From NCBI GenBank assembly GCA_023362775.1, contig JALMGJ010000006.1, forward strand, positions 4,673,001 to 4,737,000: 64,000 nt of DNA. The letters are read 5' to 3'. The stretch comes from Charina bottae. Lineage: Eukaryota; Chordata; Lepidosauria; Squamata; Charinaidae. The position numbers and the translations under genes are program-made. The stretch's first letter is position 1. Each line of letters begins with the position of its first letter. Shown here piece after piece: positions 33,360 through 42,779 of this stretch. The notes beneath the pieces are model-generated. The model was not told where the DNA came from. It worked only from the letters and a program-made list of their open reading frames with translations, and made no database searches.

Positions 33360-33995
33360 TACACCCCCTCAACATACCACCGGAAGCTGGCATTTGGTTT
33401 GGCATCACCCATTTCCTATTGATTGACGGATTGCATGTATTAAAAAAAAAAGGGAGTGGAAGCAGGGAAATTAATGGTCCATGGGTGGTCACAGGCATCA
33501 CGTGGCCTCTGGCATCCTATCAGGATGCCAACTGCAGATTGGATGAAGAAAAGCATTTGGTTACCCACCATCAAAAATATTATGTAGATGCACTTCAGAA
33601 AAACTCTCCCCCCGCTTTGATGGACTGAGCGGTGAGATCAAAATCTTCTTTTGGGAAGAGCTTCCAGCTTGGGGGTGTGGGGGGAGAGACAGTGTGCGGC
33701 TTGATGCTCTCGGCAGGAGGCTCCTAAATGCATCGGAGATGGTGCTGCAGTTCCATCATGTATTTTTGTGATGAATAACTCTGCAGGGAGCAGAAAGCCT
33801 GTTGAAGGTCATGAAACAGTTCAGCTGACATTGATGTTAAATGCTGAATTCCCTGTTGCTTTATGATTTGAAGTAGGAAGAGGCAGCACGCAACCCTACC
33901 GAGGGTTTATTTACTATACTAACTCTGCTGCAGTACCTAGCAAATCTGCTTTCATACCTGGCCATCACGTAAGGTCCCTGGCTTACACTTTTTAC
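33360..33995. other. No gene recognised
   Basis: Repeat-free in its second half (33,690-33,890). No supported coding signal. Confidence 0.35.
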
Positions 33996-33999
33996 CCAA

Positions 34000-34480
34000 C
34001 TTTCTGAGGTTGCCAAAAAGAGACTTGAGTCGAGGCTTGGAGGTTAAAATAACAGCGTTTATTTGGCCAAGTAAAGCTGGGTGGAATCTCTACAGACACC
34101 ATGGCAGCGGAGTGTCTGGGAAGAGATCCACACCCCTACATCGGGCATACCAAGTTTTCATATATTTTTTATCCGGAACAAAGTCATAAAAGAGAACAAA
34201 GGACCATATATTGCTCATCTGCCTATCTCTTCTTTTCCTGTGTGCTGTTATATTTATTGCTAAATGGTGTTACATTTCTCACTACATGGCTATCTCTGAT
34301 TTATTAAATGGTGTTACATTTCTCATTATATGGCTATCTCTGATTTCCTGTATACGTGCTGTTACATCTCTTGCTAAGTGGCAGTTCCTGGCCCAAGTGT
34401 GTTACAGAAGCAAAAATGGCTCAGGTTATGCTAAACCCCTTCAATCAGGTCAAGACAGGGTGGTGGTGTTGTGCGTTGTG
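34000..34480 (-). mobile_element. LTR-like sequence with internal duplication
   Basis: An AT-rich stretch with two tandem copies of TGGTGTTACATTTCTCA..ATGGCTATCTCTGATTT (34,264-34,346). GCGTTTATTTGGCC suggests AATAAA on the minus strand. Ends unresolved. Confidence 0.3.
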
Positions 34481-34489
34481 GCTGTAGTG

Positions 34490-34624
34490 CAGTGTTCCTC
34501 AACCTTAACAACTTTAAGATGTCTGGACTTCAACTCCCAGAATTCCCCAGCCAGCCTGGCTGGCTGGGGAATTCTGGGAGTTGAAGTCCAGACATCTTAA
34601 CGTTGCCAAGGTTGAGAAACACTG
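34490..34624. mobile_element. Foldback hAT MITE (CAGTGTTTCTCAACC family)
   Basis: Near-perfect palindrome CAGTGTTCCTCAACC ... GAGAAACACTG flanked by CTGTAGTG and CTGTAATG (7 of 8). Confidence 0.85.
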
Positions 34625-34882
34625 CTGTAATGTTTTGACTGGTTTGAGGTTGGTAAAATAGAAGTGTTTTTTCTCCTCCTGTTACACCTGGCATGTTTTT
34701 TCTGGATCACTTCTACTATTAAGCACATTGTTTAAGATCAGATAAAAGATCCTACAATTTAGCAAGAGCGCAGGGCTCCAAATACCCAGACCACAACTTG
34801 CCCTTTTAGGATGACCTGTTTTTTTTTTTGTTTTTTTTAAAAAAAAGGATTTTAGCTTTACAAGTGCTAGGAGGATCTAGAC

Positions 34883-35191
34883 CAGCCTTTCTCAACCTTT
34901 TGACCCTGGAGGAACCCTTGAAATATTTTCCAGGCCTCGGGGAACCCCTGCACATTCAGGCTCAAATATAGGCCAGAAGTTACAAAATTATGATATTCAT
35001 TTCATGGGTCGGCCTGTCTAGATGCATTAACAGTGTTCTGAAACTAAAAATAAAGAAGGAAACTTACCTCTTTAACGTGAAGTTGCCCAAATTTGAAATA
35101 GTTTTTTAAATAAATTGTGATCTCCCAGGGAACCCCTAGTGACCTCTCGCGGAACCCGAGGGTGCCACGGAACCTTGGTTGAGAAACCCTG
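34883..35191 (+). mobile_element. hAT MITE (CAGCCTTTCTCAACC)
   Basis: Ends CAGCCTTTCTCAACC and GGTTGAGAAACCCTG, flanks ATCTAGAC and ATCTAGAA (7 of 8). The inverted relative is at 9,964. Confidence 0.82.
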
Positions 35192-35424
35192 ATCTAGAAA
35201 CTTAATGGTGTTGCGCAATTTCATTTTCCTCTATGCACAATGCCTGCCCGGAGATGAAGTGACAAATTTCAAATCGGTGTTAATATTAAAAATCATGAAT
35301 TCAGATCTGAATGCTGCATTTCAAATGTTAACTTCAGTTACTAGAATGCAATTGGATAGGAGCCGTTGGCTGTCCTCAGTTGTTTTGATTTGTGGTAGGC
35401 AGAAAATATTTGAAGTTTTGTATG

Positions 35425-35645
35425 TCAATTGTCAGATACAAAATAGCGCAGCATGCCAACTGCCACAAGAACTGCTGAATTCTAAATACCATCGATTCCA
35501 ACAGGGAAATAAAAAAATACCATTGCATGCCAAATATCAGACACCGTGAAATTCTAAATACTATTGCATGCCAATTATTGAACACAAAATGCCATCGTAC
35601 GCCAATTATTAAAATATTGTGAATACAAAATACAGGCCTATGATC
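35425..35645 (+). repeat. Degenerate tandem repeat, about 30-45 bp units
   Basis: About five diverged units built on AAATACCATTGCATGCCAAT with ATTAT or GAATTCT between them. Confidence 0.5.
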
Positions 35646-35830
35646 GAATTCTGTTAATTCATTCTGTGGAAAGACAGGTCCAAATCCCCACTTCACCATT
35701 AAACTAAAAAGGTGGTCTTGGTTTAGTCACAACCTCTCAGAGATTTCTAATTTACTCTGCTGTTGTGAGAAAGAATGGGGAAGAGAGAGCAAGAAGTGCA
35801 AAGGATCAATGAAGTATGTAAGTAACCTAA

Positions 35831-36161
35831 GGTAAAAGGTAAAGGTTCCCCCCGCACATTTGTGCAGTCGTGTCCGACTCTAGGGGCCGGTGCTCATCTC
35901 CGTTTGTTAGCCGAAGAGCCAGCGTTGTCCGAAGACGTTTCCACGGTCATGTGGCCGGCATGACGCACGCGGAACGCTATTACCATCCCACCGAAGTGGT
36001 ACCTATTCATCTACTTGCATTTGCATGCTTTCGAATTGCTAGGTTGGCAAGAGCTGGGGCGAGTGCAGGAGCTCACTCCATCACACGGGGCTAGGGATTC
36101 GAACCTCCGAACTTGCTATCTACAAGCCTGGCGTCTTACCCGCTGAGCCACCACGCCCCCA
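35831..36161 (-). mobile_element. Sauria-like SINE, full length, 12-bp TSD
   Basis: On the minus strand it runs from a tRNA-like head (GGGGGCGTGGTGGCTCAGCG, box A-like; GGTTCGAA, box B-like) through the AGCATGCAAATGCAAGTAG body to a CCTTTACC tail. TAAGTAACCTAA flanks it at 35,819-35,830 and 36,162-36,173. Confidence 0.9.
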
Positions 36162-36401
36162 TAAGTAACCTAACTTAACTCTAAATAATTAATCCAATAC
36201 AAAATGGAGTTGTGTATCACCCATCAACTGTTGTCAAATCCTATATACTGTTGGACACCCCTAATAAAATCCAATGAAAGGACAAGGGCATCCAACCCAT
36301 CAAAGATTTTTTTAAATACATGCAACCAGTCAATCAATAGGAAATGGGTGATGCAGAACCAAATGCCAGCTTCCAGTGGTATGTCGAGCGGGTGTAAATC
36401 A

Positions 36402-36466
36402 ATGTTTTTCAAATTTGGGAACTTTAAGATGGGTGGACTTCAACTCCCAGAATTCCCCAGCCAGCA
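36402..36466 (+). mobile_element. Left arm of a CAGTGTTTCTCAACC hAT MITE
   Basis: AATGTTTTTCAAATTTGGGA through AATTCCCCAGCCAGC, then the palindrome stops. Confidence 0.55.
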
Positions 36467-36704
36467 AGCTCTTCACTACCCTGACATAATCTCCCCCCTT
36501 GAGATTACACCCTCACTGTGATCATGTAGCCAAGAAAGCAACATGGCCATGTCTATGACCATTTCTTCTTTGTCTTCAACCATAACCAGATCCATTGCTG
36601 CTTCCCTTTCGGAGATCAGCCAAGGTTAGCTAGAAACTACTCCTGATAGTAACTAGCTTCCAGCCTGTCTGTGGCTTGAATCATGTCAACTGGATTTCTA
36701 TTTT

Positions 36705-36753
36705 CTCAGTAGAAACGTTTCACTCCTTGTCCAAGGAGCTTCTTCAGTCTGAG
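36705..36753 (-). ncRNA. Hammerhead-like motif, left arm
   Basis: Inverted partner of the right-arm motif, with the same core and helix II (AGCTCCTTGG/CAAGGAGT). Confidence 0.38.
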
Positions 36754-37001
36754 TAAAGTTAGTAAGGGAATCCTTAAATATGTTTCTAGGGTGGCTGTGT
36801 GACCTTGCACCTGGGGCTAGGTCATGGTTATTTTGAGATGTTTATTTCTAAGTCCCTTTATCATCTAAAGGAGGATCGTTAAGATTACCCTGCTGCTGTT
36901 GAGCTAGAAATAAACATCTCAAAATAACCATGACCTAGCCCCAGGTGCAAGGTCACACAGCCACCCTAGAAACATATTTAAGGATTCCCTTACTAACTTT
37001 A

Positions 37002-37050
37002 CTCAGACTGAAGAAGCTCCTTGGATAAGGAGTGAAACGTTTCTACTGAG
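37002..37050 (+). ncRNA. Hammerhead-like motif, right arm
   Basis: CTCAGA, CTGAAGA (37,008-37,014), GCTCCTT/AAGGAGT helix II, GAAACGTT, then TCTACTGAG, which re-pairs with CTCAG. The cleavage-site triplet is GTT instead of the preferred GTC. Confidence 0.4.
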
Positions 37051-37194
37051 AAAATAGAAATCCAGTTGACGTGATTCAAGCCACAGACTGTTCCACCTGA
37101 TGACTGAGAACCTTCATCGACATATAGCTTCCAGCCTGTATGGAGTCCCAGCACATGTGGTAGATCCCAGTTTCAGCGAGGCTGAAGAACCACA

Positions 37195-37425
37195 TATGTG
37201 GAATCCTAGGGTTGGAAGGGACCTTGGAGGTCTTCTAGTCCAACCCCCTGCCCAAGCCCAAGGCAGGAGTCCTCATACCACCTCGGACCAACGGTTGTCC
37301 AACCTTTTCTTGAAAACCTCCAGCGATGGAGCATCCACAACTCCGGGAGGCAAGCTGTTCCACTGCTTCATAGTTCTCACGGTCAGGAAATTCCTCCCTA
37401 TTTCCAAGTTGGATCTGCAAGTTGG
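37195..37425 (-). mobile_element. CR1 LINE 3' end
   Basis: GGAATCCTAGGGTTGGAAGG, TCTTCTAGTCCAACCCCCTG and GGTCAGGAAATTCCTCCC are the reverse complement of the conserved CR1 3' UTR. Confidence 0.8.
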
Positions 37426-37429
37426 AGCC

Positions 37430-38030
37430 TGATGACACTGTACATGATCTGAATAATTTTCACAACCCCCCGTACAGTGGGCCTTTATTGTGAACTCCTT
37501 ATTGCCTGAGGCAAAGCTCTGATGTACCTGAAGTTGTCTCCCTTTTCTCCAGGGACAGGGAACCACCACTGCCCAGTGGATTTATATGCTGAAACTACCC
37601 ACTCTTGTAACTGCCTTAACTTCAATTGCTGATAAGGTGTTTTCCCTAGTCTTTTCTAAAAGGGCTGCTTAAGTAATGCAATCAGCTAATTAATGTGTCC
37701 AATTAAAAAAACTATACACTCATAAAGACGGACAATTTATTTCTGTCCTGAACTCTTTGCTGCTGTCTCTGTTTGGCCCTCGGCAAGGAATTCCACAAAA
37801 ACTTGATGCATTCCCTTTCATGTTTTTCCCATGTCCGCTAACAGGATCACGTTCCCTTTGGAGTCAATCTTGTTTTTCATCCCTGCGATGCTAAACTTAT
37901 TTGCATTGTGCTTCGCAAACCCAAGAATTAGGCATTAGTGTATTATGCAATGCCTACTAATTGGGGTTCATTTGGTAAACCACAGTTAAACAAATGAAGG
38001 CTAAGTGATGCATGAATGCAGCCTGTGTGT
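37430..38030. other. No gene; repeat-free part at 37,660-37,850
   Basis: CAGCTAATTAATGTGTCCAA suggests homeodomain-type sites. No further support. Confidence 0.3.
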
Positions 38031-38036
38031 AATTTA

Positions 38037-38144
38037 AAATGTGTGGACTTCAACTCCCAGAATTCCCCAGCCAGCCATGCTGGCTGGGGAATTCTGGGAG
38101 TAGAGGTCCACACATCTTAAAGTTGCCAAGGTTGAGAAACACTG
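38037..38144. mobile_element. CAGTGTTTCTCAACC hAT MITE, left end missing
   Basis: Palindrome centred at about 38,079 with an intact right end (GGTTGAGAAACACTG). It lies about 200 bp upstream of the CpG island. Confidence 0.75.
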
Positions 38145-38379
38145 GTTTAATTAGTTCTCCTGCACATTGCAGAGGGCTGGACTAGATGACCCTTGAGGTC
38201 CCTTCTAACTCCACAGTTCCAGGCTGGAAAATACAGAGCAGCGAAGATTTTTATTTTTTTTTACATTTCTTTATTGCCATCGAGGGGCTGCCCAGAGTTT
38301 TGCAACCCAGGAACACCGTCCCTGCCTTTGGTCACGGTTTTACATCACAGCTTTGCCCGCCTTTGGAAACTCACCTTGG

Positions 38380-38400
38380 AACTCCAGCCCCCAGAATGCA
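38380..38400 (+). promoter_or_regulatory. ZNF143/THAP11-like site (forward)
   Basis: The stretch AACTCCAGCCCCCAGAATGCA resembles the ACTAC..TCCCAGAATGC motif found in many CpG-island promoters. It lies about 300 bp upstream of the ATG. Confidence 0.5.
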
Positions 38401-38456
38401 ACGGTAACGCGCCTCTTCGAGCACGCTCCCTGGCGCCGAAGCTGCCTTGCCGTAAT

Positions 38457-38476
38457 GCATTCCGGGAGTCGTGGTT
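38457..38476 (-). promoter_or_regulatory. ZNF143/THAP11-like site (reverse)
   Basis: Read on the minus strand this gives ACCACGACTCCCGGAATGC, a second copy of the same motif facing the forward one about 60 bp away. Two facing sites in one promoter make a chance match less likely. Confidence 0.5.
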
Positions 38477-38703
38477 CTCCTGGAAAGTTTCCTACAGTAC
38501 AATACTCGGACCCGAGAGCGGGAGAAAGAAAAGTTTCCACTCCGCCCTTCTGGGCTGGGCTGTTGCCAGGGGTAACGGCTTCCTCGCCAATAGGCGCGCG
38601 GCGTGAGTCGCGGCGGGCCAATGACGGCGCGCCCGTGGGCGGAGCCCAAGTCTCCTTGGGCCCCGTGCCGCGGCCTAGTCAGTCTGACCCGGCATCGGGC
38701 GCC

Positions 38704-38787
38704 ATGGGCGGCAGCGAGAGCGTTCCCCGGAGGGTCACCTTCGAGGCGGATGAAAACGACAACGTCACGGTGGTGAAGGGCATCCGG
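38704..38787 (+). CDS. CHCHD3: CHCHD3-like (MICOS subunit MIC19), coding exon 1
   Basis: This exon encodes 28 residues starting MGGSES and containing RRVTFEADEND and TVVKGIR, the conserved N-terminus of CHCHD3/MIC19. The frame stays open to a GT donor after CGG (CGG|gtgagg), phase 0. MIC19 is a peripheral inner-membrane protein of the MICOS complex that shapes mitochondrial cristae. Gly2 fits the N-myristoylation known for the family. The ATG lies just downstream of a CpG-rich promoter with CCAAT and GC boxes, which supports this start. The FEADEND/TVVKGIR wording is closer to CHCHD3 than to the paralogue CHCHD6 as I recall them. The coiled coil and C-terminal CHCH domain are in later exons not found here. 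Confidence 0.82.
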
Positions 38788-39310
38788 GTGAGGCTGGCGG
38801 CCCGCTCCCTGGGACCCCTCGGGCGACCCTCCGCCCGCGGGGGACCCTTCTCTCCTGGGGATGAGGGGGGTCTGCGGAGGTTAGGCCCCCCGTCGTTGCC
38901 TTGGTAGCAGCATCCAATGAAAAGCCGCTGGGATGGGAAGGGGAGGACGGGAAGCTTCCCTAGGTAGCCTTGACCTGCGGAACTCGCGGCCTCATGATGT
39001 TCCGGATCTCACCTCGTGGCAGGATTATTGAGCAAACGAAGGCGGATGGGCTTGGCCCCAGGGCCGCAAGTGACCACCCCGCCCTTTCTCTGTACATCCA
39101 GAACATCCCTCGCCTTCGCTGGCTGAAAATTGCCTGCCATTAAGGAGAACCCTGCAAAACAGCCCCCCCAATCCAGCCCCCCCTTTTGCATAGGTGCCCC
39201 CCCGCAGCGATTGAGCTTCACGTGGGGTGCAGAGCTTGAGATCCGGCGTTGTGGCCCGACTGCAAACCAGCTGACCCCGTTTGAACCCAGCCTGTTCTGT
39301 AAGGCGGTCC
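38788..39310. other. Start of intron 1; CpG island tail
   Basis: CpG-rich to about 38,990, then ordinary composition. No further exon is seen. Confidence 0.5.
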
Positions 39311-39312
39311 TC

Positions 39313-39415
39313 TCATTTTAGCCCTGTAACAACAGCCCTGTGAGGTAGGTTGGAGTGAGAGCGAGTGGCCTGAAGCTACCCAGGAGGCCCCATAAGATCA
39401 GATCGACGCCCCCAT
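39313..39415 (-). mobile_element. tRNA/MIR-like SINE fragment
   Basis: CCCTGTGAGGTAGGTTGGAG and the following gcctgaagctacccagg are the reverse complement of the 3' body of the SINE family at 55,592. Confidence 0.5.
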
Positions 39416-39419
39416 CCAG

Positions 39420-39688
39420 TGTCTTACTTGCTAGACTGTGCTGACTCTTAGTATATCTACCTCATAGCTTGCTCTATGTTCTAACCACATTGTAACATGG
39501 TTTGCATGGTTTTGGAAGGAGGATGTGTCATTCATGAATGGTTGTTAAATGAGAAAGCATGTCATTGTGGTTTATATGGTTGAGGTGAAGACATAATGCC
39601 ATTCATTAGTTTGCATCAATTCATGTCATTTGCATAACAGTGTTATGGCACAAATGGACTCATGATGTAATTTGCCTTATTTGTATAA
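39420..39688. other. No feature recognised
   Basis: Intronic sequence with worn words (CATTGTGGTTTATATGG) like those at 22.3 and 27.1 kb. Confidence 0.3.
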
Positions 39689-39689
39689 T

Positions 39690-39697
39690 GATATATA

Positions 39698-39782
<85 letters not shown>

Positions 39783-39803
39783 TACATACATACATACATA
39801 CAC

Positions 39804-39852
<49 letters not shown>

Positions 39853-39902
39853 GTGTATGTGTATATATATATATATATATATACATACATACATACATAC
39901 AT

Positions 39903-39933
<31 letters not shown>

Positions 39934-39945
39934 CACGTAAATCCC
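39690..39945. repeat. Compound (TA)n-(CACATA)n-(CATA)n-(CA)n microsatellite
   Basis: About 250 bp of alternating purine-pyrimidine. All long frames here are artefacts. Confidence 0.95.
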
Positions 39946-40261
39946 AACAGAAGGTTAGTCATCCGCCTGTGAAGTTCGTGGTAGGAGGATCTGATAAATC
40001 AAGGTTTTGCTGTGTGGCAGTTTGGGAATTATAGTTTATGGCTTGGCCAGGTTTGTGCCTCTCCATCATGGCTGGATCAACTAATTATGATTAAAACAAA
40101 CCATGGCTGAGGGGGATGCAGGGCCCCTGTGTTTCTGATCCTACCTTTCTGATTTATAAAGGAGATTTTCACATATGTGCATTCCTGCAGAGATAGGATC
40201 AGCATCAGGAAATAGCAATGTAGGATGGCTTGTCCAAGTGGGTTCCCCAATATGCTCAATA

Positions 40262-40425
40262 GATCTTACCATCATTGGATTTTATATTTATTTATTTCTA
40301 TTTATAGTATTGGCTGTAATTTTATCTTTTATGGTTTTAATTTTGATTTTACTGTAAACCGCCCAGAGTCCCTTTTTGGGGGAGATGGGCAGTGATATAA
40401 ATATAAAATGATAATAAATAATAAT
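40262..40425 (+). mobile_element. L2-like 3' UTR and tail
   Basis: ACCGCCCAGAGTCCCTTTTT and GGGGGAGATGGGCAGTGATA, with an AATAATAAATAAT tail. Confidence 0.6.
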
Positions 40426-40525
40426 GCTGGCTTAAAAAAGGACTCAATGTGCTGTGTGAATCCAGACATTTTCTAAACCATGTTTAAGTGAAACGTGGGT
40501 TAATGTGTTTATTTTACTTATTTTT

Positions 40526-40578
40526 TAATAAGAATTTTATTAAGTTTAAAGCAAAGATAAAAACTACAAAAAAGCAAA
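40526..40578 (-). mobile_element. Very short L1-like 3' end
   Basis: AATAAGAATTTTATTAAGTT and the next 25 bases match the 3' end of the L1-like element at 7,215. Only about 50 bp are present. Confidence 0.5.
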
Positions 40579-40584
40579 AACAAG

Positions 40585-41735
40585 CTGCTGCCTGGAATAG
40601 GGAGGCGGCTGGGGCCTTGGACAGTATCGCACCTGTGCGGCCTCTCTTATCCCATCGAACCCGACACTCCCTGTGGTTCACGGCAGAGCTGAGGGTTCTA
40701 AAGAGGATTAAGAGACGTCTAGAGCGCCGCTGGAGGAAAACAAGGACCAAACCCGACCGAACACAAGCTAGAGCCGCTATTAAGGCCTATCTTGTGGCGG
40801 TAAGAGCGGCGAAACGTCAATATCTCTCCACTTGTATTGCATCCAGAATGCCGCCCAGCGGCCCTGTTTAAGGTCACCCGATCCCTTTTGGGAAAGGTGG
40901 ACCCAGTGACCCACCTTCAGGGCCGCGCAGAGGAATTTTCTGGGCATCTGCAGTATAAAATCGCTCAGATCTGTTCCAAGTTGGACTCCAAGCATGAGGC
41001 ATGGTCTGTGGAGATGCCTGGGCACGTACTTACCCGGTTATCTGGGAACGGTTTGATCCTGTTGGGCCCGAGGAAGTGGACAGGGTCCTCCGGACTGTAA
41101 ATGCCACCACGTGTCAATTAGATCCATGCCCCTCCTGGCTGGTGAAGGCAGCTCGGGAGGTGATGTGTGGTTGGCTCCAGGTGATGGTAAATACATCCTT
41201 GGGAGAGGGGGTGTTTCCGGCTGCCTTTAAGGAGGCACTGGTGCACCCCCTCCACAAGAAACCGTCACTGGACCCTACTGTACTGTTCGTCCAGTCTCCC
41301 TCCTCCCCTTCTTAGGGAAGGTGGTTGAGAAAGTGGTGGCGTTGTAGCTCCAGAGGATTCAGGATGAAACGGATTATCTAGACCCCTTCCAGTCAGGTTT
41401 CAGGCCCGGATATGGGACGGAAACAGCATTGGTCGCGCTTATGAATGATCTCTGGCGGGAGCGGGATGGGGGCAGTGCATCCATCCTTGCTCTTCTTGAC
41501 CTCACAGTGGCTTTCGATACCATCGACCATGGTATCCTTTTGGGGCGACTCAGGGAGTTGGTGGGCGGCGTGGTTCTGCGCTGGTTCGCCTCCTTCCTCC
41601 CTGGCCGGTCCCAATCGGTGGTGATAGGGAGCAAGAGATTTGACCCACGGCCCCTCTGTGGGGTGCCGCAGGGTTCGGTGCTCTCTCCGCTCCTCTTCAA
41701 CATCTGAAACCACTGGGTGAGATCATCCGTCACCA
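40585..41735 (+). pseudogene. L2-like LINE ORF2 fragment (broken)
   Basis: Fragments in several frames: RKTRTKPDRTQARAAIKAYL; then EALVHPLHKKPSLDPT; then LLDLTVAFDTIDHGILLGRL and GVPQGSVLSPLLFNI at 41,429-41,707. LLDLTVAFDTIDH is RT motif A and PQGSVLSPLLFN motif B. Frameshifts and stops split it, and it breaks off before the YADD box. It sits in intron 1 of the CHCHD3-like gene. Confidence 0.75.
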
Positions 41736-41739
41736 CGTA

Positions 41740-42770
41740 CCCTCCAGACAGGGGCCTCCGCAGCATCACTTAGTTGGCTGGGGGTGGAGATAAGAAGCTG
41801 GGTATTATCAGCATACTGATACTACCGATGCTGTCAGATAAACTTGCAGTGGTTTCATGTAGATGTTAAACAGGAGCAAAGAAAGTACCGAATCCTGTGG
41901 CACCCTGCAAAGCAGGGACCAAGGGAGGGACCTCTCCCCCCGATCAATTCAACTGGAACAGGCCCCGGAGGAAGGAAACAATACAGGTAGCCCTCACTTA
42001 CCAACGCAATTGGGACCGGCAACTCTGTCACTAAGCGACATGGTTGTAAAGTGAAAAGTCATGTGACCGCGCCCAACTTTCAATGGCAGTTTGTCCGTTC
42101 CGGCTGTGGTTAAGCGAATCATCCGTAGTTGTTAAACTCAGTGTCACGTGATCGCGACTTGTGAGTTCCTGCCGGCTTCCCCATTGACTTTGCTTGTCGG
42201 AAGCCGTCTGGAAAGGTCGCAAATGGCAATCGTGTGACTGCGGGATACTGTGACTGTCGTAAATGCGTGCTGGTTGCCAAGTGCCCGAATTGGGACAAGC
42301 AACAGCGCAACTTCAAGGACTGGTTGCAGGTCTCCTTATTTAGCGCCATTGTAACTTCGGTTGCTGAATGAATGGTTGGTAAGTGAGGACTACCTGTATA
42401 GTGCCACCCACACCTAACCCCCAGAGTGATCCAGAAGGATACCACAGTTGATGGTATTGAAAGCTGCTGAGAGGTCAGGAAGAACAAGGGTGGACACTCA
42501 CTACCCCAACCCTGCTCCCGCCAGAGGTCATCCAAAAGTGCGACCAGTGTGTTTTGGTCCTGTACCCAGGCCTGGATCCAGACTGAAAGGGTCCAGACAG
42601 TCCGCTTCATCCAGGATCCTCTGAAGCTGCTGCGCCACCACCTTCCCAACAGCTTTCCCTACAAAGGGAAGGTTGGAGACTGGCTGAAAATTGTCCAGAA
42701 TGGTTGGGTCTAGTGATGGCTTCTTGAGGAAGGGGCAAACCAATGCCTCTTTGAGAAAAGGAGGGACAAT
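41740..42770 (-). pseudogene. L2-like LINE fragment, opposite strand, split by a MITE
   Basis: The minus strand encodes FLKKPSLDPTILDNFQPVSN, LPFVGKAVGKVVAQQLQRIL and LLDDLWREQGWGSE in broken frames. It is head-to-head with the plus copy and is interrupted at 41,984-42,396. Confidence 0.7.
41984..42396. mobile_element. Tc1/mariner-like MITE with TA TSD
   Basis: TA|CAGGTAGCCCTCACTTACC ... GGTAAGTGAGGACTACCTG|TA. The interior resembles the 6,623 copy (ttgctggttgccaa, tgaatggttg). It is inserted into the minus-strand L2 copy. Confidence 0.82.
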
Positions 42771-42779
42771 CTACGTATA

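Larger units (their letters stand above)
36654..37139 (+). mobile_element. Penelope-like foldback, 15-bp TSD
   Basis: Arms of about 185 bp (36,669-36,860 and 36,905-37,085) are near-perfect inverted copies around a 45-bp spacer. The right arm continues into TTCCACCTGATGACTGAGAA, the 3' end shared with the 56.1-kb copy. TAGCTTCCAGCCTGT flanks it at 36,654-36,668 and 37,125-37,139. Each arm holds a hammerhead-like core. Confidence 0.65.
38340..38703 (+). promoter_or_regulatory. CpG-island promoter and 5' UTR of the CHCHD3-like gene
   Basis: CpG density rises sharply here against an AT-rich background and continues past exon 1 to about 38,990. Visible elements are CCAAT boxes at 38,587-38,591 and 38,618-38,622, and a GC box (gggcggagc) at 38,637-38,645. 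Two ZNF143/THAP11-like sites of the CTCCCAGAATGCA type are also present. No TATA box is seen. Transcription probably starts between about 38,650 and 38,700. This is the usual design of a housekeeping gene promoter. Confidence 0.75.

Noticed and set aside
38353..38907. A 184-codon frame running through exon 1
   Set aside because: It extends upstream into promoter DNA and downstream past a consensus GT donor; only residues from the MGGSES start to KGIR match a known protein.
39640..40034. Several overlapping frames of Tyr/Ile/His/Thr repeats
   Set aside because: Artefact of the (TA)n/(CA)n compound microsatellite.
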